31,020 bases of DNA from Paenibacillus sp. (GTDB lineage: Bacteria > Bacillota > Bacilli > Paenibacillales > Paenibacillaceae): the NCBI GenBank assembly GCA_029256665.1, contig JAQSXN010000001.1, positions 1 to 31,020 of the forward strand. The letters are read 5' to 3'. The position numbers and the translations under genes were made by a program. The notes under the pieces were generated by a model, which was given only the letters and a program-made list of their open reading frames with translations, was not told the origin of the DNA and searched no databases. Shown piece by piece: positions 1 to 7,460 of this stretch. The stretch's first letter is position 1, and each line of letters opens with the position of its first letter.

Positions 1-219
1 TTTTTCACGTTCATCTACCGCACGGAGCATTATATCGCGGGCAACAGGTATGCCGTTAAGACGCATAATGACGCGATTAAGTACAAATACGAGCTGATCG
101 GAGGCCGAAACTTCGTCGTGACGATTCATCAAAGCAACGAGCTGCTTAGGTTCAAGGTGCGGGCTTCCGAGCTAATCGCGCAGTCCAAGGTAGAAGAGCT
201 GCTGAATCAGTTCAGGTAA
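1..219 (+). CDS. C-terminal fragment of an unknown protein
   Basis: The first reading frame is open from the window edge to a TAA at 217-219, giving the last 72 residues of a protein whose start lies outside the window. The fragment is mixed alpha/beta in character, with a basic, hydrophilic C-terminal helix ending in LLNQFR. I recognise no domain or motif. A strong ribosome binding site for the next gene follows the stop directly, so the two are probably cotranscribed. That it is coding rests on the open frame reaching the edge, sensible codon use and this spacing. Confidence 0.6.
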   Translation, partial: FFTFIYRTEHYIAGNRYAVKTHNDAIKYKYELIGGRNFVVTIHQSNELLRFKVRASELIAQSKVEELLNQFR

Positions 220-229
220 GGAGGCGAAT

Positions 230-1087
230 ATGACCAAAATCGTAGTGTTGGGCGGCAACGGAATGGCCGGGCATGTGCTTTGCGGCTGGCTGTCGGAACA
301 AGGTGATCGGATAACCGCGACGGGGAGAAACGGCGCGGAAGGTCTTTATCCGCTGGATTTGCGGGATACGGAGCGTCTGCGGCACTTGCTGGCGACCGAA
401 AGACCGGAAGTCGTCATCAATGCCGCAGGGTTGCTGAACGAAGCGGCGGAGAAGCGGCTCCAGGAATCTATTTGGGTGAACAGTCTATTGCCGCATCGGC
501 TGGCGGAGTATGGGGACGAGCTTGGCTTCCGGCTTGTCCATATTAGTACGGATTGCGTCTTCTCGGGGAAGACTGGTTCCTATACGGAGTCCAGCTTGCC
601 GGACGGTACGTCCGTATATGCCAAAACAAAAAGCCTGGGGGAGGTCGTCTCCCCGAACCATTTGACTATACGGACATCTATTATCGGTCCGGAGCTGAAG
701 CGGGACGGCATCGGGCTGCTGCATTGGTTCTTGATGCGCGAGGGTCCGGTCGAAGGATATAGCAACGTGTACTGGAACGGAGTGACGACGCTGGAGCTGG
801 CTAAGTTTATTGGCTGGAGCTTGGGCCAGCCGATTGGCGGACTCGTTCATTTGGCCGCGGAGCGGAAGGTGTCCAAGCACGAGCTGCTGCTGCTTATGAA
901 GGAAGCGTTCGCCAAGGATATCGATGTAGTCTCGTCCGCCAAACAATGGAACGATAAAAGTTTGATAGGCACGAGAGAGGATTGCGGCTATAAGGTTGCT
1001 CCGTACGAGGAGATGCTGAGGGAGCTTGCGGGATGGATGAAAAAACGCGGCGATCGGTACGGCCATTATCCCATTACGTTCTCGTAA
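230..1087 (+). CDS. RmlD-like sugar-nucleotide reductase (extended SDR family)
   Basis: A 285-residue NAD(P)-binding protein of the RmlD/dTDP-4-dehydrorhamnose reductase type. Seen in the sequence: an N-terminal Rossmann fold with a GxxGxxG motif at G8, G11 and G14, the family-typical ISTDCVFSG segment, and an active-site Y130-xxx-K134 (YAKTK). Members reduce the 4-keto group of nucleotide sugars or act on related substrates; the true substrate here is unknown. The start is fixed by GGAGG at 220-224, five bases before the ATG. It follows the upstream fragment by only 10 bases, which suggests one operon. No rmlA, rmlB or rmlC partners are nearby, so calling it rmlD proper would overreach. Surface polysaccharide synthesis is the most likely role, by inference. 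Confidence 0.8.
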   Translation: MTKIVVLGGNGMAGHVLCGWLSEQGDRITATGRNGAEGLYPLDLRDTERLRHLLATERPEVVINAAGLLNEAAEKRLQESIWVNSLLPHRLAEYGDELGFRLVHISTDCVFSGKTGSYTESSLPDGTSVYAKTKSLGEVVSPNHLTIRTSIIGPELKRDGIGLLHWFLMREGPVEGYSNVYWNGVTTLELAKFIGWSLGQPIGGLVHLAAERKVSKHELLLLMKEAFAKDIDVVSSAKQWNDKSLIGTREDCGYKVAPYEEMLRELAGWMKKRGDRYGHYPITFS

Positions 1088-1210
1088 TCTATTTGTTGTC
1101 GACTTCATTCGTCGTGGCAGAGGCGCGAGACAAGCGCTGCATGCTGTAACGGTTGCGGGCTGGAAAAACGAATATAGCTGTTCTCCACCTCAAAAAGAGA
1201 GCCTTATCCA

Positions 1211-1219
1211 TGCTATAAT
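1211..1219 (+). promoter_or_regulatory. Extended -10 promoter candidate for the MFS gene
   Basis: A perfect TATAAT at 1214-1219 preceded by TGC gives an extended -10 element. No convincing -35 is present at 17 bases, as expected for extended -10 promoters. Transcription would begin near 1226 and leave a leader of about 110 bases before the MFS start codon. Confidence 0.45.
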
Positions 1220-1338
1220 ATGGTAATGTAAGTTGGGAGCGCCGAAGAAGAATTAGTTCTATGAATTGTGGCAATGACTGTTACTAGAGAATCTGCGCTT
1301 CAATTTCCCAACTAAATTATAGTAGAAGGATGTAGGAC

Positions 1339-2586
1339 ATGACGCATACCGGGGATAAAAAGAATTGGAAAAGAGACATTATTCTCTTTCTGAGCAGCCA
1401 AACCATATCGTTGTTCGGCTCAGCGCTCGTGCAATACGCGATTATGTGGCATGTGACGCTTACGACGAAATCGGGGCTCATGATGACGCTGTTTATTATT
1501 TGCGGGTTCATCCCGACGTTTCTATTATCTCCGTTTGCCGGAGTATGGGCTGACCGCTTCAACCGCAAGCATCTCATCATGATCGCCGATTCGATGATCG
1601 CTACCGTGACTCTGCTTCTGGCTATCACTTTCCAGTTGGGGTATGACGAGCCATGGCTGCTGTTTGTCATCGCCGCCGTTCGCGCGCTCGGAGCGGGCAT
1701 TCAGACGCCTGCTGTAGGAGCCATCCTGCCCCAAATCGTGCCCGAGGACAAGCTGACGAAGGTTAACGGCATTAACGGGTCGCTTCAGGCCCTTATGATG
1801 TTCGTTGCGCCCATTGTCAGCGCCACCTTGCTTTCCGTGTCGACGCTCGAGGTTATTTTCTTCATAGACGTAATAACGGCCGCGATCGCGATTGCCGCGT
1901 TGTTTTTCTTCCTGAAAATTCCCGTTCACCAGAAGGCGTCCAGCGAGCAAACGACCAGTTATTTGGACGACTTTAAGCTGGGTCTGCGCTATATTAAAAA
2001 TCACAGCTTCCTGAAGCCGTTTTTTATCTTTTTCGCCTTTTTCTTTGTATTAATGGCGCCGGCCGCCTTCTTAACGCCGCTGCAGGTCGCGCGAAGCTTC
2101 GGCGACGAGTATTGGCGATTGACGGCCATCGAGATCGCGTTTTCCGTCGGCATGATGGCGGGCGGAGCCATTATCGCATCCTGGGGCGGCTTCCGGAATA
2201 AGGTGTATACGATGACGTTCGCCAATCTCATCATGGGCGCGTGCACGTTGCTGCTCGGCGTCGTTCCGAACTTCTGGATTTATTTGACCGTCATGGCGAT
2301 ATTCGGTCTGGGGATGCCCATGGCCAACACGCCGACGACCGTCCTGCTGCAGGAGAAGGTGGATCCCGATTACATGGGCCGCATCTTCGGCGTATTCGGC
2401 ATGATCTCGACGTCCATGATGCCGATCGGGATGATGATCTTCGGTCCGCTTGCCGACGTCATCGAGATCGAGTGGCTGCTGCTCGGAACGGGTATATTGA
2501 TCCTCGTGCTGGCGTTGTTCTTTGTCGGCAACAAGCGGTTGATCGAAGCCGGCAAACCCGTCGCCCAGGCGCAAACGCAGGAATAA
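1339..2586 (+). CDS. MFS transporter, probable drug/metabolite exporter
   Basis: A 415-residue major facilitator protein with about 12 hydrophobic segments. The classic motif A between helices 2 and 3 is seen as GVWADRFNRKH near residues 66-76, and a central hydrophilic loop around residues 190-215 separates the two halves. Length and layout match the MefA/EntS-like exporter group of the inner membrane, which uses proton antiport. AAGGA at 1326-1330 lies eight bases before the ATG. The gene has a leader of about 110 bases with an extended -10 promoter upstream, and an ABC-F ATPase gene follows 95 bases downstream. That pairing recalls mef/msr macrolide resistance units, but the ABC-F is of the YfmM type rather than MsrD, so a role in antibiotic export is only a suggestion. 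Substrate unknown. Confidence 0.85.
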   Translation: MTHTGDKKNWKRDIILFLSSQTISLFGSALVQYAIMWHVTLTTKSGLMMTLFIICGFIPTFLLSPFAGVWADRFNRKHLIMIADSMIATVTLLLAITFQLGYDEPWLLFVIAAVRALGAGIQTPAVGAILPQIVPEDKLTKVNGINGSLQALMMFVAPIVSATLLSVSTLEVIFFIDVITAAIAIAALFFFLKIPVHQKASSEQTTSYLDDFKLGLRYIKNHSFLKPFFIFFAFFFVLMAPAAFLTPLQVARSFGDEYWRLTAIEIAFSVGMMAGGAIIASWGGFRNKVYTMTFANLIMGACTLLLGVVPNFWIYLTVMAIFGLGMPMANTPTTVLLQEKVDPDYMGRIFGVFGMISTSMMPIGMMIFGPLADVIEIEWLLLGTGILILVLALFFVGNKRLIEAGKPVAQAQTQE

Positions 2587-2608
2587 GCGATTATGGAGCG
2601 ATGATTTG

Positions 2609-2617
2609 TGTTACAAT
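2609..2617 (+). promoter_or_regulatory. Possible extended -10 promoter for the ABC-F gene
   Basis: TG at 2609-2610, one base, then TACAAT at 2612-2617 forms a good extended -10 element in the 95-base gap before the ABC-F gene. There is no clear -35. It could drive the ABC-F gene separately from the MFS gene. Confidence 0.3.
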
Positions 2618-2681
2618 GAGACGGGCAATTCGAGAGAATGATCATAAATGAAGGCAACTAGATGAATGGAGATAGAGAATA

Positions 2682-4241
2682 ATGAGTTTGTTGACGGTTG
2701 AGCAATTATCGCATACGTTTGGCGATCGGGTATTGTTTAGAAACGTGTCCTTCCGGTTGCTCGAGGGAGAGCATGTCGGGCTTGTCGGCGCCAATGGCAC
2801 GGGAAAGTCCACGCTTATGAATATTTTGACGGGCAAGCTGCTCAAGGACGAAGGCAAGGTGGAATGGACTCCGCGCGTTCATTATGGCTATTTGGACCAA
2901 CACACGAAGCTGGAAGCGGGCAAAACGATTCGGGACGTGCTCAAGGATGCCTTCGCTCCTTTGCTCGTACTCGAAGAGGAGCTGAACGAAATCACGGCGC
3001 AAATGGCCGATGCCGATCCGGACGCGCTGGACCAGCTCTTGGAACGGATGGGCGAGATTCAAGAGGCGCTCGAAATCGGCGATTTCTATCTCATTGACGT
3101 TAAGGTCGCCGAGATGGCCAGCGGTCTCGGACTCGACGCGATCGGGCTCGACCGCGACGTCACGGCGCTAAGCGGCGGACAACGGACGAAGGTGCTGCTC
3201 GCCAAGCTTCTGCTGGAGAAGCCGGGCGTGCTGCTGCTTGACGAGCCTACGAACTATTTGGACGACGAGCATATTGGCTGGCTGACGAACTACTTGCGCA
3301 ACTATCCGCACGCGTTCGTTCTGATCTCCCACGAGACGGCCTTCATGAATCAAGTGGTAAACGTGATTTACCATCTGGAATTTACGAAGCTGACTCGCTA
3401 CTCGGCGAATTACGATAAGTTTCTGGAGATGGCCGAGCTGAACAAAGCGCAGCATATCGACGCGTACGAGAAGCAGCAGGAATACATTAAGAAGCAAGAG
3501 GATTTCATCCAGAAAAACAAAGCGCGGGCTTCGACCTCGGGACGAGCCAAGAGCCGGGAGAAGCAGCTCGACCGCATCGACCGGATCGACAAGCCAGAGG
3601 AAGCGGCGAGACCGACCTTTAGCTTCAAGGAGTCCAGAACGAGCGGCAAGACCGTGTTCGAAGCCGCGGGGATGGTCATCGGCTACAACAAGCCGCTTCT
3701 TCCCAAGATGGACATGGTCATCGAGCGCGGCGACAAGATCGCGATCGTAGGCTGCAACGGGGTGGGCAAGTCGACGCTGCTCAAGACTATTCTCGGCGTT
3801 GTGCCTCCTCTGGACGGCAAGACGTACCTAGGCGATTACTTATCCCCCGCCTACTTCGAGCAGGAGGCCAAGGCTCCAACCATGACGCCGTTAGAGGACG
3901 TATGGGATGAATTCTCCTCCATGAGCCAGCACGAGGTTCGGGCGGCGTTAGCCCGCTGCGGTCTGAAGAACGAACATATTACGCGGGCGCTCAATCAGCT
4001 TAGCGGCGGCGAGCAAGCCAAGGTCCGACTGTGCAAGCTGATGATGCGGGAGAGCAACTGGATCCTGTTCGACGAGCCGACCAACCACTTGGACGTGTTC
4101 GCCAAAGCGGAATTGAAGCGGGCTCTGAAGGCTTACAAAGGCACCGTCGTCCTGGTTTCCCACGAGCCTGATTTCTACGAAGACTGGGTCACCAAAACGT
4201 GGGATGTGGAAGCCTGGTCGATGCAGAGCGTGGGGCGGTAA
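2682..4241 (+). CDS. yfmM: ABC-F ATPase, YfmM type
   Basis: A 519-residue cytoplasmic protein with two ABC cassettes and no membrane domain, so an ABC-F translation factor rather than a transporter. First cassette: Walker A at 36-43 (GANGTGKS), signature LSGGQR at 163-168 and a DEPTN Walker B. The lysine-rich charged linker between the cassettes lies around 255-310. Second cassette: Walker A at 357-364 and signature LSGGEQ at 440-445, with DEPTNHLD after it. The opening MSLLTV and the ADPD segment resemble Bacillus subtilis YfmM as I remember it, including length. ABC-F proteins bind the ribosomal E site and relieve stalling, and some confer antibiotic resistance. GGAGAT at 2668-2673 supports the ATG at 2682. 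A palindrome right after the stop probably ends the transcript. Confidence 0.88.
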   Translation: MSLLTVEQLSHTFGDRVLFRNVSFRLLEGEHVGLVGANGTGKSTLMNILTGKLLKDEGKVEWTPRVHYGYLDQHTKLEAGKTIRDVLKDAFAPLLVLEEELNEITAQMADADPDALDQLLERMGEIQEALEIGDFYLIDVKVAEMASGLGLDAIGLDRDVTALSGGQRTKVLLAKLLLEKPGVLLLDEPTNYLDDEHIGWLTNYLRNYPHAFVLISHETAFMNQVVNVIYHLEFTKLTRYSANYDKFLEMAELNKAQHIDAYEKQQEYIKKQEDFIQKNKARASTSGRAKSREKQLDRIDRIDKPEEAARPTFSFKESRTSGKTVFEAAGMVIGYNKPLLPKMDMVIERGDKIAIVGCNGVGKSTLLKTILGVVPPLDGKTYLGDYLSPAYFEQEAKAPTMTPLEDVWDEFSSMSQHEVRAALARCGLKNEHITRALNQLSGGEQAKVRLCKLMMRESNWILFDEPTNHLDVFAKAELKRALKAYKGTVVLVSHEPDFYEDWVTKTWDVEAWSMQSVGR

Positions 4242-4251
4242 ATCTTATATA

Positions 4252-4289
4252 AACCAACAGACCCGGCAACGTTGCCGGGTCTGTTGGTT
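4252..4289. terminator. Perfect 38-base palindrome, probable bidirectional terminator
   Basis: The two 19-base arms (4252-4270 and 4271-4289) are exact reverse complements with no spacer. The stem is GC-rich in its inner half (GACCCGGCAAC). It begins 10 bases after the ABC-F stop and lies between that gene and the convergent AraC-type gene. The + side lacks a T-run; on the - strand the stem is followed by the AT-rich stretch TTATATAAGATT. Confidence 0.65.
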
Positions 4290-4399
4290 GTGGTCCGGGA
4301 TGAGTCGAACATGGTTCTATCCGAACAAATGGCCCGATGATAGATGACGCCTCCTATCTTGTTGTCGGAATGCGAGACGAGCATTTTCTCTGATTCTGC

Positions 4400-5260
4400 C
4401 TAGCTCTCCCCTGTATGACCCGCTTGCTTGTCGCGCCACCGGATCGGGCTGTCTCCGTAGGTTTTGCGGAATAGGCGGCAGAAGTAGTGGATGCTGTTGA
4501 AGCCTGTTTTCTCGACGATGACCCGGAGAGGGAGATCGCTTCGCATCAAATAGCTGACGGCCGCCTTGAGCCGCAGCGATTGCAAATATTCGAAGGGCGT
4601 ATGGCCCGTATGTCTTTTGAAGATGCGGACCAAGTAGGAAGGATTGAGGTGGGCGAGCTCGGCCAGCATATCGAGAGTGATGTTGTCGCTGTAGCGCCAT
4701 TCCATGAAGTCGATCAGGATATCCACGGTTTCCTGCGAGCTCCATTTGGCCGTGCCGCGCGCCCGATTGCCAGTTTCGAGCGAAGAGGAGCGCAAAATAT
4801 GGGCGATTAAACGAAAGATTTTGCTAAGCTCCAGAAGGCATACCTGTTCCAGCTCGTGATGGGATCTAGCAGCCCGGGTCAAATACAGATGATGGACGAA
4901 TTGCAGAGTCCGCTCGATCTCACTAACGTAAATCGCCCGGGTATCGTCGATGATGTGCGCCTGCAGCAAGTTCCAACGGTCGATGTTCGCGGTCGTGAGG
5001 ATGGGATCGTCGGCTTCGCCGAGCTCCAGGAAGATGCAGCCGCTCTCGGGATCGAGGCTCTCGAGGATATGCGGCGTTGAGGGGGCGATAACGAACACGG
5101 CTGGAGCGCAAAGCTCCAGGGAGTGTCCCGCCCATTGAAATTTGGCTCTCCCCTTGGTAATGTACAGAATCTCCAAATGATGCGCATGGATGCCTCCGGA
5201 CGGCGCATCGGCCGTCTTGCTGATGGTCAGCGCCTTGCATATCCGAATCTTCACGGACAT
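4400..5260 (-). CDS. AraC-family transcriptional regulator with cupin sensor domain
   Basis: A 286-residue regulator. The N-terminal part (about 1-130) has the HAHHLEILYITKG pattern of an AraC_binding cupin that senses a small sugar-like ligand. The C-terminal 100 residues carry two helix-turn-helix units, seen as LDMLAELAHLNPSYLVRIFK and, near the end, the typical FCRLFRKTYGDSPIRWR segment. The frame stays open upstream to 5329, but AAAGGAG sits just before 5260, so the ATG at 5260 or the GTG at 5254 is the likely start; the GTG has the better spacing of eight bases. It is transcribed divergently from the first sugar operon and very probably controls it, since 11-base direct repeats lie in the shared gap. 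This is inferred from position and family. Confidence 0.85.
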   Translation of the reverse strand: MSVKIRICKALTISKTADAPSGGIHAHHLEILYITKGRAKFQWAGHSLELCAPAVFVIAPSTPHILESLDPESGCIFLELGEADDPILTTANIDRWNLLQAHIIDDTRAIYVSEIERTLQFVHHLYLTRAARSHHELEQVCLLELSKIFRLIAHILRSSSLETGNRARGTAKWSSQETVDILIDFMEWRYSDNITLDMLAELAHLNPSYLVRIFKRHTGHTPFEYLQSLRLKAAVSYLMRSDLPLRVIVEKTGFNSIHYFCRLFRKTYGDSPIRWRDKQAGHTGES

Positions 5261-5285
5261 CTCTCCTTTGGAGTCGAAAGTAGAT

Positions 5286-5361
5286 AAAGTGCAATACGAA
5301 TATGGTCTGATGCGTACGGATACCGGCAAAAATAACTGCTCGACAAATCAAAAGTGCAATA
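5286..5361. promoter_or_regulatory. Direct repeats, candidate AraC-type operator
   Basis: AAAGTGCAATA occurs at 5286-5296 and again at 5351-5361 in the same orientation, 65 bases apart (about six helical turns). A further GTGCAA lies at 5366-5371, 12 bases after the one at 5354-5359. Direct repeats on one face of the helix between divergent genes are what AraC-family activators usually bind. Confidence 0.45.
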
Positions 5362-5389
5362 TGCCGTGCAAAGACTGTATGCGCTTTCT

Positions 5390-5395
5390 ATTATA
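5390..5395 (-). promoter_or_regulatory. -10 element of a probable araC-type promoter
   Basis: On the - strand this reads TATAAT, a perfect -10. A CTGTTG hexamer 17 bases further upstream is a weak -35. Transcription would start near 5383, leaving a leader of about 120 bases that contains both AAAGTGCAATA repeats, which would allow autoregulation. Confidence 0.4.
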
Positions 5396-5434
5396 CACTG
5401 AATACAGACAAACAACAGACTGAAGCTAAAGAAG

Positions 5435-6442
5435 GTGATTCCGATACCGATATTAACAGACGCGCTTTTGTTCGCGGGACAAAACGATGCAAGATTAGGC
5501 AGCGTCGAAATCGATGCTCCCGGTCCGGACGAGGTGCAGGTTCGCACGCTGATTTCTTTCGTCAGCACTGGCACGGAGAGATGGATTCTCACCGACCGCT
5601 TCTCCTCTGCAGGTACCCCTTATCCTTGCGTGCCGGGATATCAGAGGGTCGGCATCGTCGTTCGGACGGGAACCAACGTGCGCGACGTGAGAGTCGGCCA
5701 GCGCGTGATTGCGACAAGCAGCAGTTGGACCGGTGAGGTTATGCCATATTGGGGCGCCCATCTGGCGCTAGGCAACACGAGCCGCTCCGAAATCTACCCC
5801 GTTCCGGCCGGCTTGGCAAGCGAAGACGCGGCCGGCATCGTCGTCGCGCAAGTGGGCTACAATGCGGCATCCCGCATATCGCTCGGAGACGACGATTGGA
5901 TCGTCGTTTACGGCGACGGATTGATCGGCCAATGCGCTTCGCAGGCGGCGCGGGCAAGAGGCGCCAAAACGATATTAGTCGGCCGAAGAAGAGAGAGGCT
6001 CGAGCTGGGAGCGAAGCATAGCGCGGATTACGTCATTCAGGCATCGCCTGGGGATCTTGCGCGGCAGGTCATGGAGTTGACGGGACGCCGCCGCGTAACG
6101 GCGGTGCTGGATACGATCCAGCAGCCGGGACTCGAGCGAGAGTATATCCCTCTGCTTCGTCCGGGGGAGGGACAGATCGTGTATTGCGGCCATGCGATCG
6201 GCGGCGCCTGGGCCGACATGCCGCAGCTGCAGGCGCACGGATTGACCTGCCACTTTGTATCCGACTGGACGAGAGAACGTATCGAAGCCACGATATCGCT
6301 TATGAACGAGGGAGCGATAAGCCTGGCGCCGCTGATCACGCATAGGGGAACGGCTGAGGAAGCTCCCGGATTTTACCGAATGTTGCTGGAGAACAAGGAA
6401 CCCTTTCTTGGAATACTGATCGATTGGAGCACTGAACCATGA
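5435..6442 (+). CDS. Non-zinc medium-chain dehydrogenase (MDR family)
   Basis: A protein of about 335 residues with the two-domain MDR fold: a GroES-like domain at about 25-125, then a Rossmann domain with GDGLIG at 160-165 for NAD(P). The usual catalytic-zinc ligands are absent: the first cysteine is replaced by serine in VSTGTER (S44) and the GHE motif by PGYQRVG (67-73). The structural-zinc cysteine cluster is missing too. This matches MDR branches of the BchC-like type that work without zinc. It is the first gene of the run and overlaps the next by four bases (ATGA), so the pair is translationally coupled and probably acts on the same sugar. The start is unclear: AAAGAAGGTGAT at 5428-5439 overlaps the GTG at 5435, so a rare start a few codons later is possible. 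Confidence 0.8.
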   Translation: MIPIPILTDALLFAGQNDARLGSVEIDAPGPDEVQVRTLISFVSTGTERWILTDRFSSAGTPYPCVPGYQRVGIVVRTGTNVRDVRVGQRVIATSSSWTGEVMPYWGAHLALGNTSRSEIYPVPAGLASEDAAGIVVAQVGYNAASRISLGDDDWIVVYGDGLIGQCASQAARARGAKTILVGRRRERLELGAKHSADYVIQASPGDLARQVMELTGRRRVTAVLDTIQQPGLEREYIPLLRPGEGQIVYCGHAIGGAWADMPQLQAHGLTCHFVSDWTRERIEATISLMNEGAISLAPLITHRGTAEEAPGFYRMLLENKEPFLGILIDWSTEP

Positions 6443-7335
6443 GAGTGACGATAACGGGAGCATGCGGATTTATCGGCAGAACGTTGATACAAGAGCTGGA
6501 GCGGGGAGGACACGAGCTGCTGCTCGTGGACCGGACCCGTCCGGAAGAGGCGACGATGTTCGTGCCGGGAGGCAGGGTTAGCGCGCCGTTCGCGACGGAT
6601 TGGCCATTCCGCCAAGCCGATATCATGGACGAAGCGGCGATGCGGAGCATCGCGGAGCAGTCGGAGGCGATCGTGCACCTTGCGGCGATTCCTTCGGGCT
6701 TGCCTGACCAAGGCCGCGAGACATTCCATTATAACGCCAGCGGCACTTACGCGCTGCTGGATGCCGCCAGGCTCGGGGGGGTGTCCCGGTTCGTAACCGC
6801 ATCGAGCATCAATGCGTTCGGCACGTTCTATTGGCGAATCAAGGAAGAGGCCGTGCGGTATACCCACCTGCCGCTGACGGAAGCCTTCCCGCCGGAACCC
6901 CAGGACCCGTACAGCCTAAGCAAGCTTGTCAACGAATATACGTGCGAGTCCTTCCACAGGGCCTACGGCATCAAGACGGCGGCGCTTCGGTTCGGCGGCG
7001 TCTGGAGCGACGCCGTATACGACCGGGCGATGGAGCAAGGCTTGCCGCCGACGGAAGCGTGGTCCGACGATCTGTATACTTGGGTGCACGTTCGCGACAT
7101 CGCGAAAGGCATCCGCCAGGCGCTCGAAGCGCCGGATTTGCCGGGCTACGGCGCGTATACGCTTAATGCCTCCGACACGAGCTGCCCGGAACCTACAATG
7201 GAGCTCCTGCGTTCGCTTCGCCCGGATTATCTGACGGCACTGACTTCGGAGATACAAGGAAGGGATGCGCTGATTTCGTCCGCGAAAGCGCGCGAAGCCT
7301 TCGGATATCAGCCGTCGTTCCGACTTGAGGGATAG
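6439..7335 (+). CDS. NAD-dependent epimerase/dehydratase (extended SDR)
   Basis: A 298-residue extended SDR. Seen: GACGFIG at 7-13 (the GxxGxxG nucleotide motif), VHLAAIPSG after the third strand, S122/S123 in TASSIN and the catalytic Y158-xxx-K162 (YSLSK). The family covers UDP-sugar epimerases, uronate dehydrogenases and related enzymes; residues beyond the fold do not settle which. The ATG overlaps the stop of the MDR gene, so the two are coupled. Placed at the head of a sugar import run, it more likely processes an imported sugar or sugar acid than a surface polysaccharide precursor, but this is inference. The sugar-binding lipoprotein gene starts 125 bases downstream. Confidence 0.82.
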   Translation: MRVTITGACGFIGRTLIQELERGGHELLLVDRTRPEEATMFVPGGRVSAPFATDWPFRQADIMDEAAMRSIAEQSEAIVHLAAIPSGLPDQGRETFHYNASGTYALLDAARLGGVSRFVTASSINAFGTFYWRIKEEAVRYTHLPLTEAFPPEPQDPYSLSKLVNEYTCESFHRAYGIKTAALRFGGVWSDAVYDRAMEQGLPPTEAWSDDLYTWVHVRDIAKGIRQALEAPDLPGYGAYTLNASDTSCPEPTMELLRSLRPDYLTALTSEIQGRDALISSAKAREAFGYQPSFRLEG

Positions 7336-7460
7336 GGATTGAGCCATTATTTCGGCAGGAGGTGGATCGGTGCCCGGCGGCCGTCCGGGTCATGCGGTTT
7401 CTCGCGTTTCTGCATTCCGGCTACAGGCATTTGCAAGACAAATCGAGGGGAGTTGTTCAA

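Noticed and set aside
1088..1210. Terminator after the RmlD-like gene
   Set aside because: No stable hairpin with a T-run was found in this stretch; only short GCGC repeats are present.
4290..4399. Possible small gene between the palindrome and the AraC-type gene, suggested by an AGGAGG on the - strand
   Set aside because: No frame of useful length follows the site, and the only open frame there runs through the palindrome. Nothing supports a product.
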